64,000 nucleotides of DNA from Straminergon stramineum (taxonomy: Eukaryota > Streptophyta > Bryopsida > Hypnales > Calliergonaceae). How positions within the stretch are numbered: position 1 is the stretch's first letter; every line of letters begins with the position of its first letter. The stretch lies in contig OY987265.1 of the NCBI GenBank assembly GCA_963920665.1, positions 33,733,001-33,797,000 on the forward strand. The letters run 5' to 3'. Of this stretch, positions 1 through 12,670 are shown piece by piece. The translations under genes and the position numbers were made by a program. Under the pieces are notes generated by a model. It searched no databases. It saw only the letters and a program-made list of their open reading frames with translations, and was not told where the DNA came from.

Positions 1-284
1 GGGGTGCCGACTTACAAATGAGCGTTGGTGTGACGGAATTGGACTGATCAGCAACAACAAACTCTGTTTTGGGTGTGAAGGAAAGTTTGGATGATTCTTT
101 TGCTTTTTTACGATGAAGTGAAAATGGATGAAATTTTGTGGATGAGTTTCCTGACTGCAGCTTTGGGGGGTTGTACGGGTATGTATGAATACGTATAGTT
201 TACCAGCTTTGAAGTCAGGTTGACTGAAAGTGTTCCTCTGCATAAAATAGTCTACCGTATAATAAGTTTGCCAGGGAGAATTAA

Positions 285-759
285 CCCTATAGAAGGGCCT
301 GAAAGCCCTTTGCGGACGTATAATATATTACTTATTTGGTGGTATTTGATCAGGAAAACATTGACCAAATACTTTTCAGTACAAAGTAAATTAATGATCA
401 TAATAGTATGTAAATAATAATGTAGCATAACTCATCTAATAACCCCTCAAGGCCCAAGGAGCCTGTTTTGGGCTTCTCACCTCTTCAACAAGTCAAAGTT
501 ATTACTTTATTTTCCTACATTCTAAGAAGTGTATCTAAGTGAATTTCATTGTATGATGTTCATATTGAACAGGGAAGTTCAAAAGTACAGTTGAATTCAT
601 ATAGTAAGCTTGATGTACAATGCATATTGTCAATCAAAGTTCAAAGTAACTTGTGAAAAAGTACAAAAACTTCTTGGGCCTTGAGGGGTTAAACCACAAT
701 TGAAGAGTTGTAAAGCTAAATACGAGTCGTATAGAGGGACCCGAAGGGCCTTTCAAAGG
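285..759. mobile_element. TTAA-flanked inverted-repeat element, outer of a nested pair
   Basis: The ends are imperfect inverted repeats, starting CCCTATAGAAGGGCC on the left and ending GGCCTTTCAAAGG on the right. TTAA lies immediately outside both ends (281-284 and 760-763). The interior has no coding capacity and contains a second element at 443-688, so this one appears to be the older insertion. It resembles other elements in the window in its TTAA flanks and CCC-type terminus. Family assignment is inferred from ends only. Confidence 0.5.
443..688. mobile_element. Short TTAA-type MITE nested in the 285-759 element
   Basis: A 246-bp element with long, nearly perfect inverted ends (CCCCTCAAGGCCCAAG on the left, CTTGGGCCTTGAGGGG on the right). 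It is flanked by ATAA on the left (probably a mutated TTAA) and TTAA on the right (689-692). It is non-coding and too short to be autonomous. Confidence 0.65.
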
Positions 760-1223
760 TTAACCCCCCTTATTGTCCCATGTTTTATCCCTAGAGAACA
801 CACTTAAATTTTTTATTTGACATCCATGATAAAATTTGCAAATTCTGAATTCATATTTGCAATCAAAGACTCCAAATGTGTGGAGAGAGGTGAAGAAACA
901 CAAAACTTACATGGTACAAAATAGGGGGAAAATTTTATATTTATCCTTGGATGGGACAACAAGGGGGGCAATCCTCCTTGGCCACAATGTATGAGTGAAT
1001 AGTACAAACTTGACCTATAACTATTAGGGTCTACACAAAAACTCTAAAAATATAAGCCAAAATTTTTTTGTCAAATTTTTTTTGGAATGGGAAAAAAATG
1101 GATAAAATTCTTTTGAAAGCACCCCAAGAATTTTTTTTCCAAATTTAATGCATTATTTTGCAAGGAATGTTACCCTGAGCACAATGTGTGGTAGTACAAT
1201 ACATTGAAATATTTATCTCTTAA

Positions 1224-2163
1224 CCTCTAAAAGACCAACATGCATCTTTGGACTACATAGCAGTTTTGGGCAAGTACATGTGACTAGAGAATTTCAAATT
1301 TTTAGCCCAAATTTTAGTAGAAGGTGAGGTCGAGAAATATCTGTCACATACACTAAATTTCATGACATTTGAAAATATGAATCAAAAGTTAAGGCCTAAT
1401 ATCTTACATTTTTTCATAAATGGGCAATCTAGGGAGATTACAAAAAATCACTTTTCTCATAAAGAAAAATATGAAATTGATTTTGTAGAGTTATATATAC
1501 TTGGAAAGCTTTAAATCATTCCATTTTGATCAATGATTCAAAAGTTATGAGGATTTTTTGTTTGTGGGTAGTTATGGATTCTCTACACTAAAACAAACTT
1601 TGAAGCCTTTTATCTTAGTCAATTTTCAATATTTTTGGAAAAAAATAAAATCATTGGATGTAGATTGTTTTATTACAACATGTCAACCATTGGGATTGGC
1701 ATTTTTCAATTCCATAATTAAATTCTTAACAATTTAGTATTTTGAATCATTCTCTACTATTGTCTATTTACTATTTTTTTTCTACATGTTGTACAATTCC
1801 AAATGATCTAAAAATTTTCAATTATGTGTCCAACTAGTTTAGGAAAAATAATCCAAAGAAGAACCACCACTTTGGACATTTTTTCATAGAAAAGTGAGCT
1901 TGTGAAGTGCAGCTGCCTTGTTTTTTGCAAGGCCATAAAAATGATTTTAGTGAATTTGAATGTTTATATCGTGCAATCCACTTGATGGAAATTTCTGAAG
2001 TTTTTACCATAGGTTCTCAAGTTAGAATACTACAAGAATACAAGATCCTATGGTTACATATGTCAAAAAAAGTTTTGTTTCATAAATGTGGTACTAGTAC
2101 TAAAAATGGCAATTTTGGAGCACTTTTGCCGTGAAAACATAGTGAGTCATGGAACTTTAGGGG
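1224..2163. mobile_element. 940-bp TTAA-type non-autonomous element
   Basis: The left end reads CCTCTAAAAGACC after TTAA (1220-1223); the right end reads GGAACTTTAGGGG before TTAA (2164-2167). It is homologous in reverse orientation to the element at 62082-62997: both carry, next to one end, a block with the words ATTTTGGAGC and GAAAACATAGT. The interior is about 70% A+T. The small open frames in it show no family resemblance and are not called. Confidence 0.65.
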
Positions 2164-2167
2164 TTAA

Positions 2168-4577
2168 GGAGGCTGCTAAATGAGTGTCATGAGCAAGATT
2201 AATCTTGTTATAAAGTCCATTTTGTTTTAGGAAAAAATTAATTAAATAGAGAAATGCTTCACTTTGGACTAATGTAAAATAATATAATTTTGGTAGATTA
2301 GAATCACATGTACAAATAGGATAACTCAATGTAGGGACTCTACTTGGGAGTGGTATTTATTTCAATTCTAAGTCGAATTGTCTTCATGATTACACAAACT
2401 AAGAACATATATATGATAGACTAGATTGACTTATATTATATTTGAGTTGAAAGTTTTAAAAAAGAGTGTCTTGCATTTAGGAGCATATAGAGGTTATTAT
2501 GATTACACAAACAACAATCAACCATAAAAATGAGATTATTATAAAGAGACTAAATGAATCTACATCGAACCTCCTTAGTGATCACAAATAGATAGTCAAA
2601 CAAATAATAGCAATTAACCTAGTTTAGTATGTAATAAATTGGCTTCACTTGTGCTAAACATTAGCTCCATGGCATTGAAAAATGAGTCATGAACATAGTT
2701 CTACACACAAGTTAGGATGGTACCTAACAACTTTGCTTTAAATTATAGCATTTGTGCTTAGAGCAACTCCAATTTGACTCCCACTAGTTAGGGCAATGCT
2801 ACAATGCAAGTAGATATCCCCCCATAAAAAATCCCAATGCAATCAATATTTGTCCATCTTTAGTAAGATAATTCTTTACTTAAATAATCTTAAATATATG
2901 AAAAAAATTAAAAATTAAAAATTAGTGGTGCATGATAGATTGTCAAAAAATCTTTGAGAAGATTATGTGTCTATAGAAAAGTGAAAGACATAATTTTGAA
3001 AATAATAATCTAAGTGGTCCTTATTTAAAATAAATTGATACTCTTTTTGTAATTTGTAAGATTTTTTTAATGAAATTTGAAAATTTTCCTATTTTTCTAA
3101 ATAAATAAAAATGAATGAATTTGGTTTGTATCAAATATTCATTTAGAAGTTGCTAAATTAAAATAGAAAAAATAATCAAAGCAATGCTTGATTTAGAAAG
3201 AACTCTCAACTTTTGTTTCAATTTTTATTAAATGATATTGGTTATTGTAGTTAGTATGGATATGATCTGTAGATCATTTTGAGATGGGTAGACCTACTAT
3301 TATACTAACCAATATTTTTTGATAAATTTTATAATAAAAAATTGAAAATCCTTTCAATATTTGATTGTATATTAAATATTTATATTTTTTATAAGAATTT
3401 TTTTCTTTGAATTTGAAATCATAAGTCATAATTATGGGGATTTTTTTGAATTTGAATTTTACTTATTTATTCAATTCAATTTTGAGAGGTCATTCCTAGA
3501 ATTGGAAAAGTGATTTTTTGTAGTAAAACATATGTTAGAAAATTGATACAAAGCATGTACTAACAATTAGTTGAATGAAAAACTAAGACAATTGGATTTT
3601 AGTTGAGCATTCGAGATGTTATCCTCAAAAAAATTCTTAACATCAAGTTCCTCAAGTTTGGTACGACGTTTCCATCCATTAAGGACTACACATTCAAAGG
3701 ATGAACGCAAATATGCTACAAACATAATATTTTTTGGATTTTTTTCTCTTTGACTTTATGAAATGCATCTATCAAACAATATTTTGTATTTCAAATCATA
3801 GTTTGAATTTATATTTTTAGCATTGCTAAGTTTATTAGAAGATTTCAATATAGCTCTAAAATTTCTTGTTGTCTTTAGGATGAATCTAAAGGATATTTGA
3901 AGGGTAAAAGGTCCACATGTATGTTCATTGAAAGCAAGACAAACATTTTTGTGACTTATGATGGCCTTGTTTGAAATTAGAGGTTAGTTATCAACCTTGA
4001 TATGATTTAGAATTTTCTCTTTTTGAGATAAATGTCGACATGTAGGGATGAATGAAAAAAAATTTAGCCATTTTAATATGATTTCATCCAATTTGGATGC
4101 TCCTCTACTGATTATTTTTTGCACTTTGGATGATAAATGAAATAAAAACTTTACTTCCAAGATTTTGATTTTGAGTGATAATTGAATACAAAATACAAAA
4201 TTATTTGTTGAAATATTTGGTAAAAAATTCCATATTTCATAGTAGATGAAATTACTAAACCATTACAACATTTGGGGTTACAAACAAGGATGTAAATGGA
4301 CTCGTCAATATTATAAAGAATGCTCTTTGAAGTGTCCAAGATAAATGAAACAAATAACCCAAATTTCTCATTAGAGGTGCCAAACAACAAATTTTTTCAT
4401 TGGTGAAATTTTGTTAAAAAGCAATTTTTAGGGGGGTGATTTTCCAAAACTTTTTTTTGGTCTCCTAAATGCAAATTCTTGTTGCCATATGACACGTAGG
4501 ATTTATTAAAATATAGATGAAATTATCAAAATTGAATAAATAAAACATATATATATATATAGATGAATATCCATACC
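2168..4577. other. AT-rich intergenic DNA, nothing recognised
   Basis: Very AT-rich sequence without credible coding potential, RNA gene or complete repeat unit. A possible degraded transposon end (GAGCAACTCCAATTTG preceded by TTA) starts near 2761, but no partner end was found. Confidence 0.6.
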
Positions 4578-4581
4578 TTAA

Positions 4582-5162
4582 CCCCTAAAAGTCCCATGGC
4601 CATTTTCTTTTGTCAAAAGCCACTCAAAACTACCACTTTTGGTACATTCACCCAAGAGATGATAAATAATATATTTTTTAGAATCTAACAATAGGATCTT
4701 GTTCTAAACTTGTCTTAGATCACTTGATAAAAATTTCATGATTTATGACCATATAGATTGAAAGATATTAGTATTCAAAGTCAAAAAAAAAATTCTTTTA
4801 AGAAGTTGCTTCAATTGCCCCCAAAAAAGAAGCTTCATAACTTTCACATCACTAATCCAAATGGAATGAATCAAAACTTATCATTTAGACAAAAATATAA
4901 TATATAAGAAAAAAAATATTAAAAATTCTTATTTCAATTTTTTGCAAATTCTTTTTGCTACCTTGTCTCCCCCATTTTTAGGTTATTGTGGCATAACTTT
5001 TGCTGAAGGGCATTGATTGAAATAAAAATTACATTCCTTGAAAGCTAAGAAGATTTTCTATTTTTTCAAGAAAGTTTCAAAAAAAATTCAGTAAAAATTG
5101 AGGTCATAAAAAGCTACCCCAAATCCATTTTGTATCCCATAGGGACAATAGGACTTTAGGGG
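4582..5162. mobile_element. 581-bp TTAA-type non-autonomous element
   Basis: Inverted ends CCCCTAAAAGTCC and GGACTTTAGGGG, with perfect TTAA on both sides (4578-4581 and 5163-5166). The interior is AT-rich and non-coding, and shares short words with the other members (for example a GAAAGATATTAG-like stretch). Confidence 0.7.
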
Positions 5163-5176
5163 TTAAATTTGGCCGT

Positions 5177-5620
5177 TTGTTATGGTGATATCCTTGGAAT
5201 TGTGCACCCCTTGGTTGTGTTCATGGTGCCATTAGAAAACCCTTTGCAAGGAAGGATGCTTTGTTTTGTAGCATTCCAACTTGCCATAAATAAGATATAG
5301 AATTTCAAGTTTTTTTGAATAAAAAAATGAGAAAATTACTTTTACTTTGTTATACTCTATCAATGGCATAGGGGATATTACAATAGTCTATACCTTATAT
5401 GAGGCTACTTGTTTTGTTTTCTCTTGTTTGTTTGTTATGGTGTAATCTCCGGAAGCATGCATCCCCTTGTTGCGTTCTTTGTACCATTAGAAAGCTCTCT
5501 ACAAGGAGGGGCACATGGACTTTGTTTCATGGCATTTGAATCTATGGTGTGAAAATTATAAAATTTCAAAGTTCTAACGAATTAAAGAATTAGATAATTA
5601 CTTTTACTTTTATTTTGGTT
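5177..5620. repeat. Diverged tandem duplication, offset about 254 bp
   Basis: Two related blocks, about 5177-5365 and 5431-5620, each begin TTTGTTATGGTG and continue through similar words (CCATTAGAAA; AATTACTTTTACTTT). They have diverged considerably. No coding function is visible. The following 5621-6170 is intergenic with nothing recognised. Confidence 0.55.
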
Positions 5621-6418
5621 GTGGCAACAATACAGGGCACCCTAGTATAGGTGAAAAATGAATTCTAACCAAAAGTTCCCACACAATAAATTTTGTTGTC
5701 ACCATTTACTTTTATATATGCTGTAATAAGGTAGACCAACCTATTACCACCTTGATTCACAATCTGAGCATATTAGGACCAACTCTAGGAGGGGCACATA
5801 TTTTTCAGAGGTGTGCGCATGTTTCAAGAATCAAACCCAAATGGAATTATAATTTTCCGATAAAAATTGTAATTTCTGTGAATTTCTAAAGTGGTCTGCC
5901 CTACATTATAAAACTGCCACTAGACTAAGTCATAAATGTCCTATCCTAAACTTATAACCGCCATTACATCTACCTATTAACACTAGAGTATCCACCAATC
6001 AAAGGCTAACACGCTACACAAGTTGAAATTAATGCATTGAAATTGTCAGAATAGTGAATGGACTTGGGTGAATTTTTATTGTGGAGATGGGGCCAAAAAT
6101 AGGATAGCGGTTATAGGAAGCTGGTGGAAATGGGTTAGTCTACCTTAGTGCATGTTATGAAACGAACTTACACATGATTATTACTTTTGACAAGGGAGGA
6201 AAATGTTCGGAAGGTTCTTCAAGTTTTCGTCATCCGAACCTCAACGTCAAGAGGGAGTCGAGGCTCCGTTGGATTTTTGAATCCGAAGTTACCCGAATTT
6301 GTAGTCTAGAATTTTGCTCGACGGACTTGTTCAGTTTGCGTGCATCGTCTTCCCCAAGCCGAAGGACAACGGTTGCTAAATTTGCTCGCAGATTGCGCTT
6401 TGCTGCACGGCGTGAGCC

Positions 6419-8378
6419 ATGACGACTGCGGCGCGACCGACATGGGCTCCTGCCAAGGGAGGCTCGGAGCAGGGAGGAGTGCGCATGTTTGGCCCCTCGC
6501 AGAAGTTCTCCTCGCGCGATCTCGCTTCTCACACGCAACTTAAGCTCAGGTATGTGTGGGGAAAATGTTCTTGTGCTGGATTTTGGCTGAGCTCAAGAGG
6601 CGAGGCTTTTTCGTGAGATTGGCCAAATTAGGGTTTCTTGTCTCAGAAGCGTTTTTTTGTCGTTGCCAGTGTTCGTCCAGGACAGAGCATACGGTGTGTA
6701 TGTGATAGAAATACAAGTTATGGTGCATCTTGGGTCTTTCTTATTTTCGGTGTTGATTTAGATCAGGATGCGAGGTTTTGCGTTTTGCTGGAGAGATTGG
6801 CCAAATTAGGGTTTCTTGTCGTGGAGGTTATCTTTCGTTTCCATTTTGTGACAGAACAGAGGATATGTGTAAAGAAATCGAAGTTATTTTGCTGCCCGGG
6901 TCTTTTAAGCAGGGTGATACGAGCAGGATGAGATAATTTGTTGCTTGAGTTTACCTGCGTGGATTTTTCTAGCATTTTCTGTCGATTTATATCGTTTCAA
7001 TATGCTGTGATTTTTGCGAGAAATCACACAATTGTGACTGGGAGTTTAGAAGGCTGCAACAGACTCTGGGAGAGTAATTTCACAGGGTGTTGTTGAGGTG
7101 TTATATTGGGCGTGGCTCACGTGTAAGGTTATTGCAGGAAGGATGGGCAAGACACCACGGACGAAATCAGGAAAAGAGATCTCAGGGAGGAGCTTGAAGA
7201 CCGCGAGCGTCGCCACTTCTCTTCTAAGGATAGAAATTACGGTGAGGTTTCTTTGTTTTGTAGGTGCTTAAGTTGTTATTGTTTGAATATCGAAGCTGTT
7301 TATTCGTTAGCAGGGGCAGAGATCTTACTATTTTATGATAAACTCGGTGGTTTGCAGATGATAGAGATCGCAGGAAGGGATCTAGTGCCGCATATTTGGA
7401 TGGGGCGAAGAGAGATACTGACGAGAGATCTGAGCGGCCAGCTATAAAGAACGTGGATGCGGACGACTCTGATGTAGAAGTTCCTAGCGACAGTGATGAA
7501 AGGTGCGCTCAGTTGAAAGCTTCTTCTTGAAATGATTGGAAGTCGTTTGTTTCCAATGTTGTTCCTGTATCTTCCGAATGCTCCTAGATTTAAGCTTGTG
7601 GACTGTAATAGCTTATGTTGTTTTGGGGTTTGGGTGATGTTTACAGTGATGACGAAGATGATACTGCCGAACTTCTCGCGGAGCTAGAGCGTATTAAGAA
7701 AGAGCGAGCAGAAGAAAAACTACGGAAGGTTCTTTTCAGACCCTTGGCGGCTTCATTATCAAATTCGCAGTTCCACTATTTTGAATCGGATTTTATTGAA
7801 TGAGCAAGTCGCTGAATCAAGAATTGTGTGGCGTATGTCTCCTATAATTTGCTTCATGTGCTATCTGGAACTTGTTGGCCACGACAACTCCTGTTCGTCT
7901 CATTTTATTTTTGCTATATATGTTGACAGGACCGGCAGCAGCAAGAGGAGGATATGAAAGTCAAAGAATCTGAGCTGATTCGGGGCAATCCTTTGCTCAA
8001 TCCGACAGGTTCATTTGCAGTCAAACGCAGGTATGGTGATCACATCAGTATAAGCCTTCATGTTATTTTTCAAGCTTCTGTCTCATATTCTGTTTGCTTC
8101 AGATTAAAAATGTGGTATATTCTCTGCAATTGATAGTGTGGCTAAGCAATCAGGAACTTGAGGGTCATTGCAGGCACTGGAGGTCACACCTGTTGTGGAG
8201 ATGAATTATTCTGATGTTGCTAATTTTGATGACGACCATTTGGAATGTCTGCAGGTGGGATGATGACGTGGTGTTCAAAAATCAAGCGCGTGGAGAGCCA
8301 AAACCAGCGAAGCGTTTCATCAATGATACAATTCGAAATGATTTTCATCGCAAGTTCTTGAACAAGTACATGAAGTAA
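6419..8378 (+). CDS. CWC15: CWC15-like spliceosome-associated protein (six exons)
   Basis: CWC15 is a small component of the Prp19-associated/activated spliceosome in the nucleus. Six exons join in phase with GT-AG borders: 6419-6549, 7138-7241, 7358-7502, 7647-7728, 7930-8030 and 8255-8378, giving 228 residues, close to plant homologues. The start is chosen because the product opens [15 protein letters not shown], the family's hallmark N-terminus, followed by [16 protein letters not shown]. The middle has an acidic stretch ([23 protein letters not shown]) and a charged coiled coil ([14 protein letters not shown]). The C-terminus keeps the conserved [15 protein letters not shown] and [17 protein letters not shown] blocks. 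The frame is intact. The stop lies 89 bp before the left arm of the U2 inverted repeat, so the 3' untranslated region may run into that arm. Identification is from recognised family motifs; exon borders are inferred by eye. Confidence 0.95.
6610..6960 (+). repeat. Tandem duplication in CWC15 intron 1, with telo-box-like motif
   Basis: A 28-bp stretch beginning GAGATTGGCCAAATTAGGG is identical at 6615-6642 and 6793-6820 (offset 178 bp). Looser similarity follows each copy (GACAGA...AAGTTAT). Each contains TTAGGGTTT, the complement of the plant telo-box AAACCCTAA, which is common near promoters of growth-related plant genes. A regulatory role is inference only. Confidence 0.55.
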
Positions 8379-9347
8379 TTAGATAATACCGTACAGATAT
8401 GCACGACAATTATGTAACACAAGCCCTATATGAAGCTGCTTTCCCTGGTGCTACGGTTTGCGGACGTCGATCACAATCTATACTATCATAGCAAACTGGT
8501 CGTCCATGCGTTTCTTTCAGAATTAGAAGTGATTTAGAAATTCAGGAACAACTTGAACTTGAACTTGCCGGATCTACTGGTTTGCATTTTGAACGTCCTG
8601 AATGATCCATTCGCTTTTTCTCGCAGCACTCGTGACTCGCTCTTTGGTGCATTGATGTTTCACCCTGGTACAAACTTGCACTTGTTTTTATTCCGGTATA
8701 CATTTTCGAGATCACGACTCGGACGTATTCTTTGTTGATGTGCAAGTATAATCAGCGATCGATAGAGCTTTGTTTAGTGGTCACGGAATGAATGGAAATG
8801 TGGACTTTCGAGTACTTGGAAGGGACTCTCTCTGACAAGGTCCTTCTGAACCTGTTGTACTTTTTGGATTTTCATGATTGGGAATTATTTTCATTTTGTT
8901 GAATCGGTGCATGTCCGTCTTTTGTCGATTATTTCTTACGGTTGATCTGATCAGGTCCTTAAGGCCAGTTCTGAGACAGATAGCATACCCATTCTAAGAA
9001 AATGTTTTTCTACAGTATTTCTCAATCAACACCTGGAACAGTAGTGCACGAAGTTTGTCTTGAGTTCTTGGAGCTGGCAGTCTCTTTCTCATTTCCAGAC
9101 AGGCTCTATGTTTCTCTCGTATCGTAAGTCATGCCAATGTTTGGACCCCATTCATTTGTACTCCAGAGAATTAGACCCGAAACTAGCCGGAACTTGACCA
9201 ACATTGTTGAAACGAAACGAAGTTTTGGTGTCTCTCCGGTTACCATGTCAGACTCTAACTTTCAGCCGAATCCTAGCAAGACGGCCTGAGAAGGGGCAAT
9301 CCTTCCGCGGAATCCTATCTTTGCCGATGGAAGTAAGAGGCGGGTTT

Positions 9348-9358
9348 GTCCCATACGT
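9348..9358 (+). promoter_or_regulatory. USE-like upstream element of U2 gene
   Basis: GTCCCATACGT resembles the plant snRNA upstream sequence element (RTCCCACATCG) and sits 60-70 bp before the U2 start. That is the spacing used by plant snRNA genes transcribed by RNA polymerase II. A degenerate TATA-like stretch (GGTACAAG, 9386-9393) lies near -30. The match is partial. Confidence 0.55.
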
Positions 9359-9417
9359 TTTGTCGGAGATGGAGACCGATTTTGGGTACAAGAGGACCAG
9401 GGAGAGAAGAGAGAAGC

Positions 9418-9610
9418 ATACCTTTCTCGGCCTTTTGGCTAAGATCAAGTGTAGTATCTGTTCTTATCAGTTTAATATCTGATACGGGGGTCATCGATCC
9501 CCATGATATTAATCTAATTTTTCTTGGGAGCGGGGCCACCTGGCAGCTTGCTGCCCAGCCCCGCGCGCGTCGCCTTGGTATTGCACTACCTCCTTGGCTG
9601 GCGCAGCCCT
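9418..9610 (+). ncRNA. U2: U2 spliceosomal snRNA
   Basis: U2 snRNA pairs with the intron branch point during spliceosome assembly. The sequence begins ATACCTTTCTCGGCCTTTTG, the near-invariant plant U2 start. The branch-point recognition sequence GTAGTA is at 9451-9456 (nucleotides 34-39). Stem-loop IIa/b follows, then an Sm site AATTTTTC at 9516-9523, then GC-rich stem-loops III and IV ending near GCTGGCGCAGCCCT. Length of about 193 nt is normal; the 3' end is approximate. Stems III/IV are unusually GC-rich. An identical convergent copy lies at 16746-16938. Confidence 0.96.
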
Positions 9611-11288
9611 CCCCCCCTCTCCCCACCAGGAGGGGAACCAAACGAAACCCTAAACAGCATTTCGAAGCACCAAGTGACAGGAAGTAATTTTAAAACATTT
9701 GAAGCAAGACTGAAATATCAACTGATATGCTCCAGCAAGTACAGATAACACTCGCATGCTGATGAACTGCTTTGCTATTCACAGCTGTGAGACTCAAAAT
9801 GCGATTGTGAATTTCCACTCTCAAGGATTAGTATGCTCTGGACTTCTCATGAATGTCTGGCATTGTAATGTAATGTACGAACAGAGTGCATTCACGTTTC
9901 CATGGGACTATTCTGGGAAAGCTGTGAGGGGACTCGTTTTTTAACAATGGAAGGATTTGCATTTGGGATGTGGATTTCTGAGTGTTGCAGCAAAACGATA
10001 TATTGGGTGGACCAATTGACGAGCGAAGGAAACAAGTTTCTGATGGAACGACTTTAGGACCTGTTGAGGTTATCCGCAATGATGTCAGGTGAATTCTGGT
10101 ACCGAGTCCTAAGTTTGGTGTGTGTTTTTCCAACACAGGGATTCATGAGAGGGACTCAGACATGGCAATTGTGATGCGGCACCGCACTTGATTCCAATAT
10201 CTGAGAGCGTCCTCAGTGCTCCCCCAGTAACTGGCCACTGCAACGGTACATGCCGTTGGCTTTCGCATCCACTTTTTTTTACTGTGTCTCTTCGCGGTGC
10301 AAGTGCCTCAACCCCACAACGGTACCTGAAACCGTAAACGGCGCAGACGAGTTGGTGACAGTGCGGGAGGATTGAAGAGGATCAATCATAGTTTAAACTA
10401 GCTAGTACACACATTTTGCACATAGCGACATTCAACACCAACGAGTATAGATGATCGATCGCAAGCAACCTGCCTGTATACGATCCACACTTATTGTAGG
10501 TGTTGATACAATCTTGCAAAGCTAACATCGAATCCCAGGGGGTCCACAGCTAGCCACCACCGCCATACCATTGTTGATCAATTTTCAGCCGTGATTGAAT
10601 GACCGGGAGATTGGTTACTTCACATTCGCTCATCTTTGGAGATGGTGAGCCGTGGTTGGGATCGGAATATTGGTAGGGTGGTCTTGAAGTTTGAAGTGCG
10701 TAGAACTCTTGAAGTGATGGCGGTGGTAGAAAACGTTTGTAGCAACTCCTGCACCTGTACAATCTCGAATCTACCCTCAATGGTCACAATTATTGTTGTT
10801 GACCAATGAGTGCAGAGGAGTTTGGAGGGCACAGCAAAGAACCGTGCGAGAGCCCGGAAATGCCGAGCCCGTGAAGGTAACGTGGAAGGTGTTGTTTGCA
10901 TTGGGTCAAGTTTTTGTCACGTTTCTATAAACCAAGTAGGACTTGCCATTGCAGTGCGGCCATAGAGGGCGGACTAAGGATGCTCTGAGGATGAATCTGC
11001 TAGGTTTGTTCATCCAATGGCGTCCCTATACCAAATGGTGTCCCTTTCTACGTCAGGAATTGATTCAAAAACATAAATGTAGCTGGATTGTAGACAATGT
11101 ATCGTTTTAGGTCCAAAAAAATGAACTCTCTATTGTCTACCTACATTTATAGCTGAAAATGATTATGCTCTATAGAATTAGATGTCATTGGGTGCTCTTT
11201 GCCTAGAGGACAGTTGAAAATCTGATTAGGTCTAAAGGGCACACTAGTTAGATTAATAACATGGGGATTGAAGACCCTATATGAAATA

Positions 11289-11642
11289 CTTCCTTCATCC
11301 CCAAATGATCTTCTTGATGGACGAAATATTTCATTTTATCATTTTAAAAACTGCTTTGAGCCTCAAAGAAAATTTAATGCACTCCTATTGTCTTGGAACT
11401 TTGAATTTCAAATTTGTTTTTAAAGAGTAATTTTGAGAGGCTAAAAAGTAAGATTCTTATGGCATTTTTAAGACTACTAGTGGCCATTCAATTGGCCAAT
11501 TTGGACTTCTTCCCTCATTGCTTCCATTTAGGTGTTGTCCTTTTGACACTTTTCAGGTGGCCATGTCATGAGTTCTATGGATGTTGACATGATTTAGTAT
11601 CTCCCTTAGTAGATTTATGAAGGTTCTTCTAAATTCTCTTTA
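11289..11642 (+). mobile_element. Stowaway-like element, left end only
   Basis: TA followed by CTTCCTTCATCCCCAAATG and then ATCTTC matches the left end and subterminal region of the better-preserved element at 59813-60339. Further similarity (AATGCACTCCTA) continues inside. No clean right end was found; the stated end is only where the next element begins. Confidence 0.4.
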
Positions 11643-11646
11643 TTAA

Positions 11647-11690
11647 CCCCTCAGCGCTTCGATGTCAAAAAAGTGGACGCCGAATAGAGT
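11647..11690 (+). mobile_element. TTAA-type element, isolated left end
   Basis: CCCCTCAGCGCTTCGATG follows TTAA (11643-11646), like the ends of the other TTAA-flanked elements. No matching right end was found, so the true extent is unknown. Confidence 0.35.
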
Positions 11691-12544
11691 TGTGCAACAA
11701 TAGGCGACGGGAGAATAGGAATTATCATTCATCCATTTTTTCGGGGGTTGTGCCTCAAGTTCTACTTTGGTTACTGTTGATAGCAATGACGGTAGTCATA
11801 GCAGCTGGAAGAGAAAAATGTGTGAGATGGAATATGTTTGGATTTGGTGAAATTTTGCATATGCCGGAATGGAGGAAGTGTTGAATATTCCTTGATTCAG
11901 TCCCAAAATTTTCATGACCAAAGATATAATGGGCTTGCCAATTTTTGCTTCCCATATAGTTTTTAAAAAAAACATGTTGTCCAGAGAATGAAGAAATGAC
12001 GACATGTCAATAGTGAGCTTTGTCTTGGAGAACAGAAAGTATAAATAAATCCAATTGTATTGAGCCACATGTCAAATAGAATGGATTTCATATTATTTTA
12101 TAGTGAAATAAATAGGAAATGGCAGTTGAGCACAAGAGCCCTCAACTGGTGGCTCCTTCTGCACCTGCACATGGAGTCGTCAATTTATATATTTGTGAAC
12201 TACTACATTGTCAAAGTACAAAAAAAATTTGATTGTCCTCCATTGCGTTTACTAAGCAAGGCAGCTATCAACCTTCTAAGTTGATTACTCAGATTCATTG
12301 AAAAATACTAGAAATTGCAAAGCAAGACAAACAACAGTTATGAATTGATCTCCCAATAACTACCAGATGACCATAAATCTTGGGACCTCATGGATCAAGT
12401 GCTACAAACACACTAAAACGGAATCATAAATGACGGCCGCTTTTTTGTCCAACATAGTGTTGACAAATCAAATGCTACATATTAAGTACTTTAGCCATGT
12501 CTAGTGAAGTTGTGAAGATCTTATGAATTATGCTTCTAAGATGT

Positions 12545-12670
12545 CATACTTTAGCCAGACTTACTCTTCAGGTTCAGTTACTCATTTCAAATAGTGAGAA
12601 GTGTGTACATACTTTAGCTAGACTTACTCTTCATATTCATTTGCTAGTTTCAAATAGTGAGAAGTGTGCA
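12545..12670 (+). repeat. 63-bp tandem duplication
   Basis: Two head-to-tail copies, 12545-12607 and 12608-12670, begin CATACTTTAGC and end AGTGAGAAGTGTG. They differ at several positions. The unit is a multiple of three and the frame stays open through both copies, but nothing else suggests coding. Confidence 0.75.

Larger units (their letters stand above)
8467..11231 (+). repeat. Left arm of 2.77-kb inverted repeat carrying U2 snRNA
   Basis: Position x here pairs with 26356-x in 15125-17889. The pairing constant is the same at every point checked, so there is no net insertion or deletion, and the only mismatch I saw is near the inner edge (11225 against 15131). The outer edge is sharp: at 8466/17890 the sequences become unrelated. 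Apart from the U2 gene and its promoter I recognise no gene in this arm; its open frames appear identically in both arms and match no family I know. Confidence 0.95.

Noticed and set aside
9204..9748. Several overlapping open frames of 66-113 codons around the U2 gene, repeated at 16608-17152
   Set aside because: They overlap the U2 RNA and its promoter on both strands and have no protein family features; openness reflects GC-rich RNA gene sequence.
10550..10901. Open frames of 76 and 93 codons on the minus strand, mirrored at 15455-15806
   Set aside because: No recognised motif, no splice context; seen twice only because the inverted repeat copies them.
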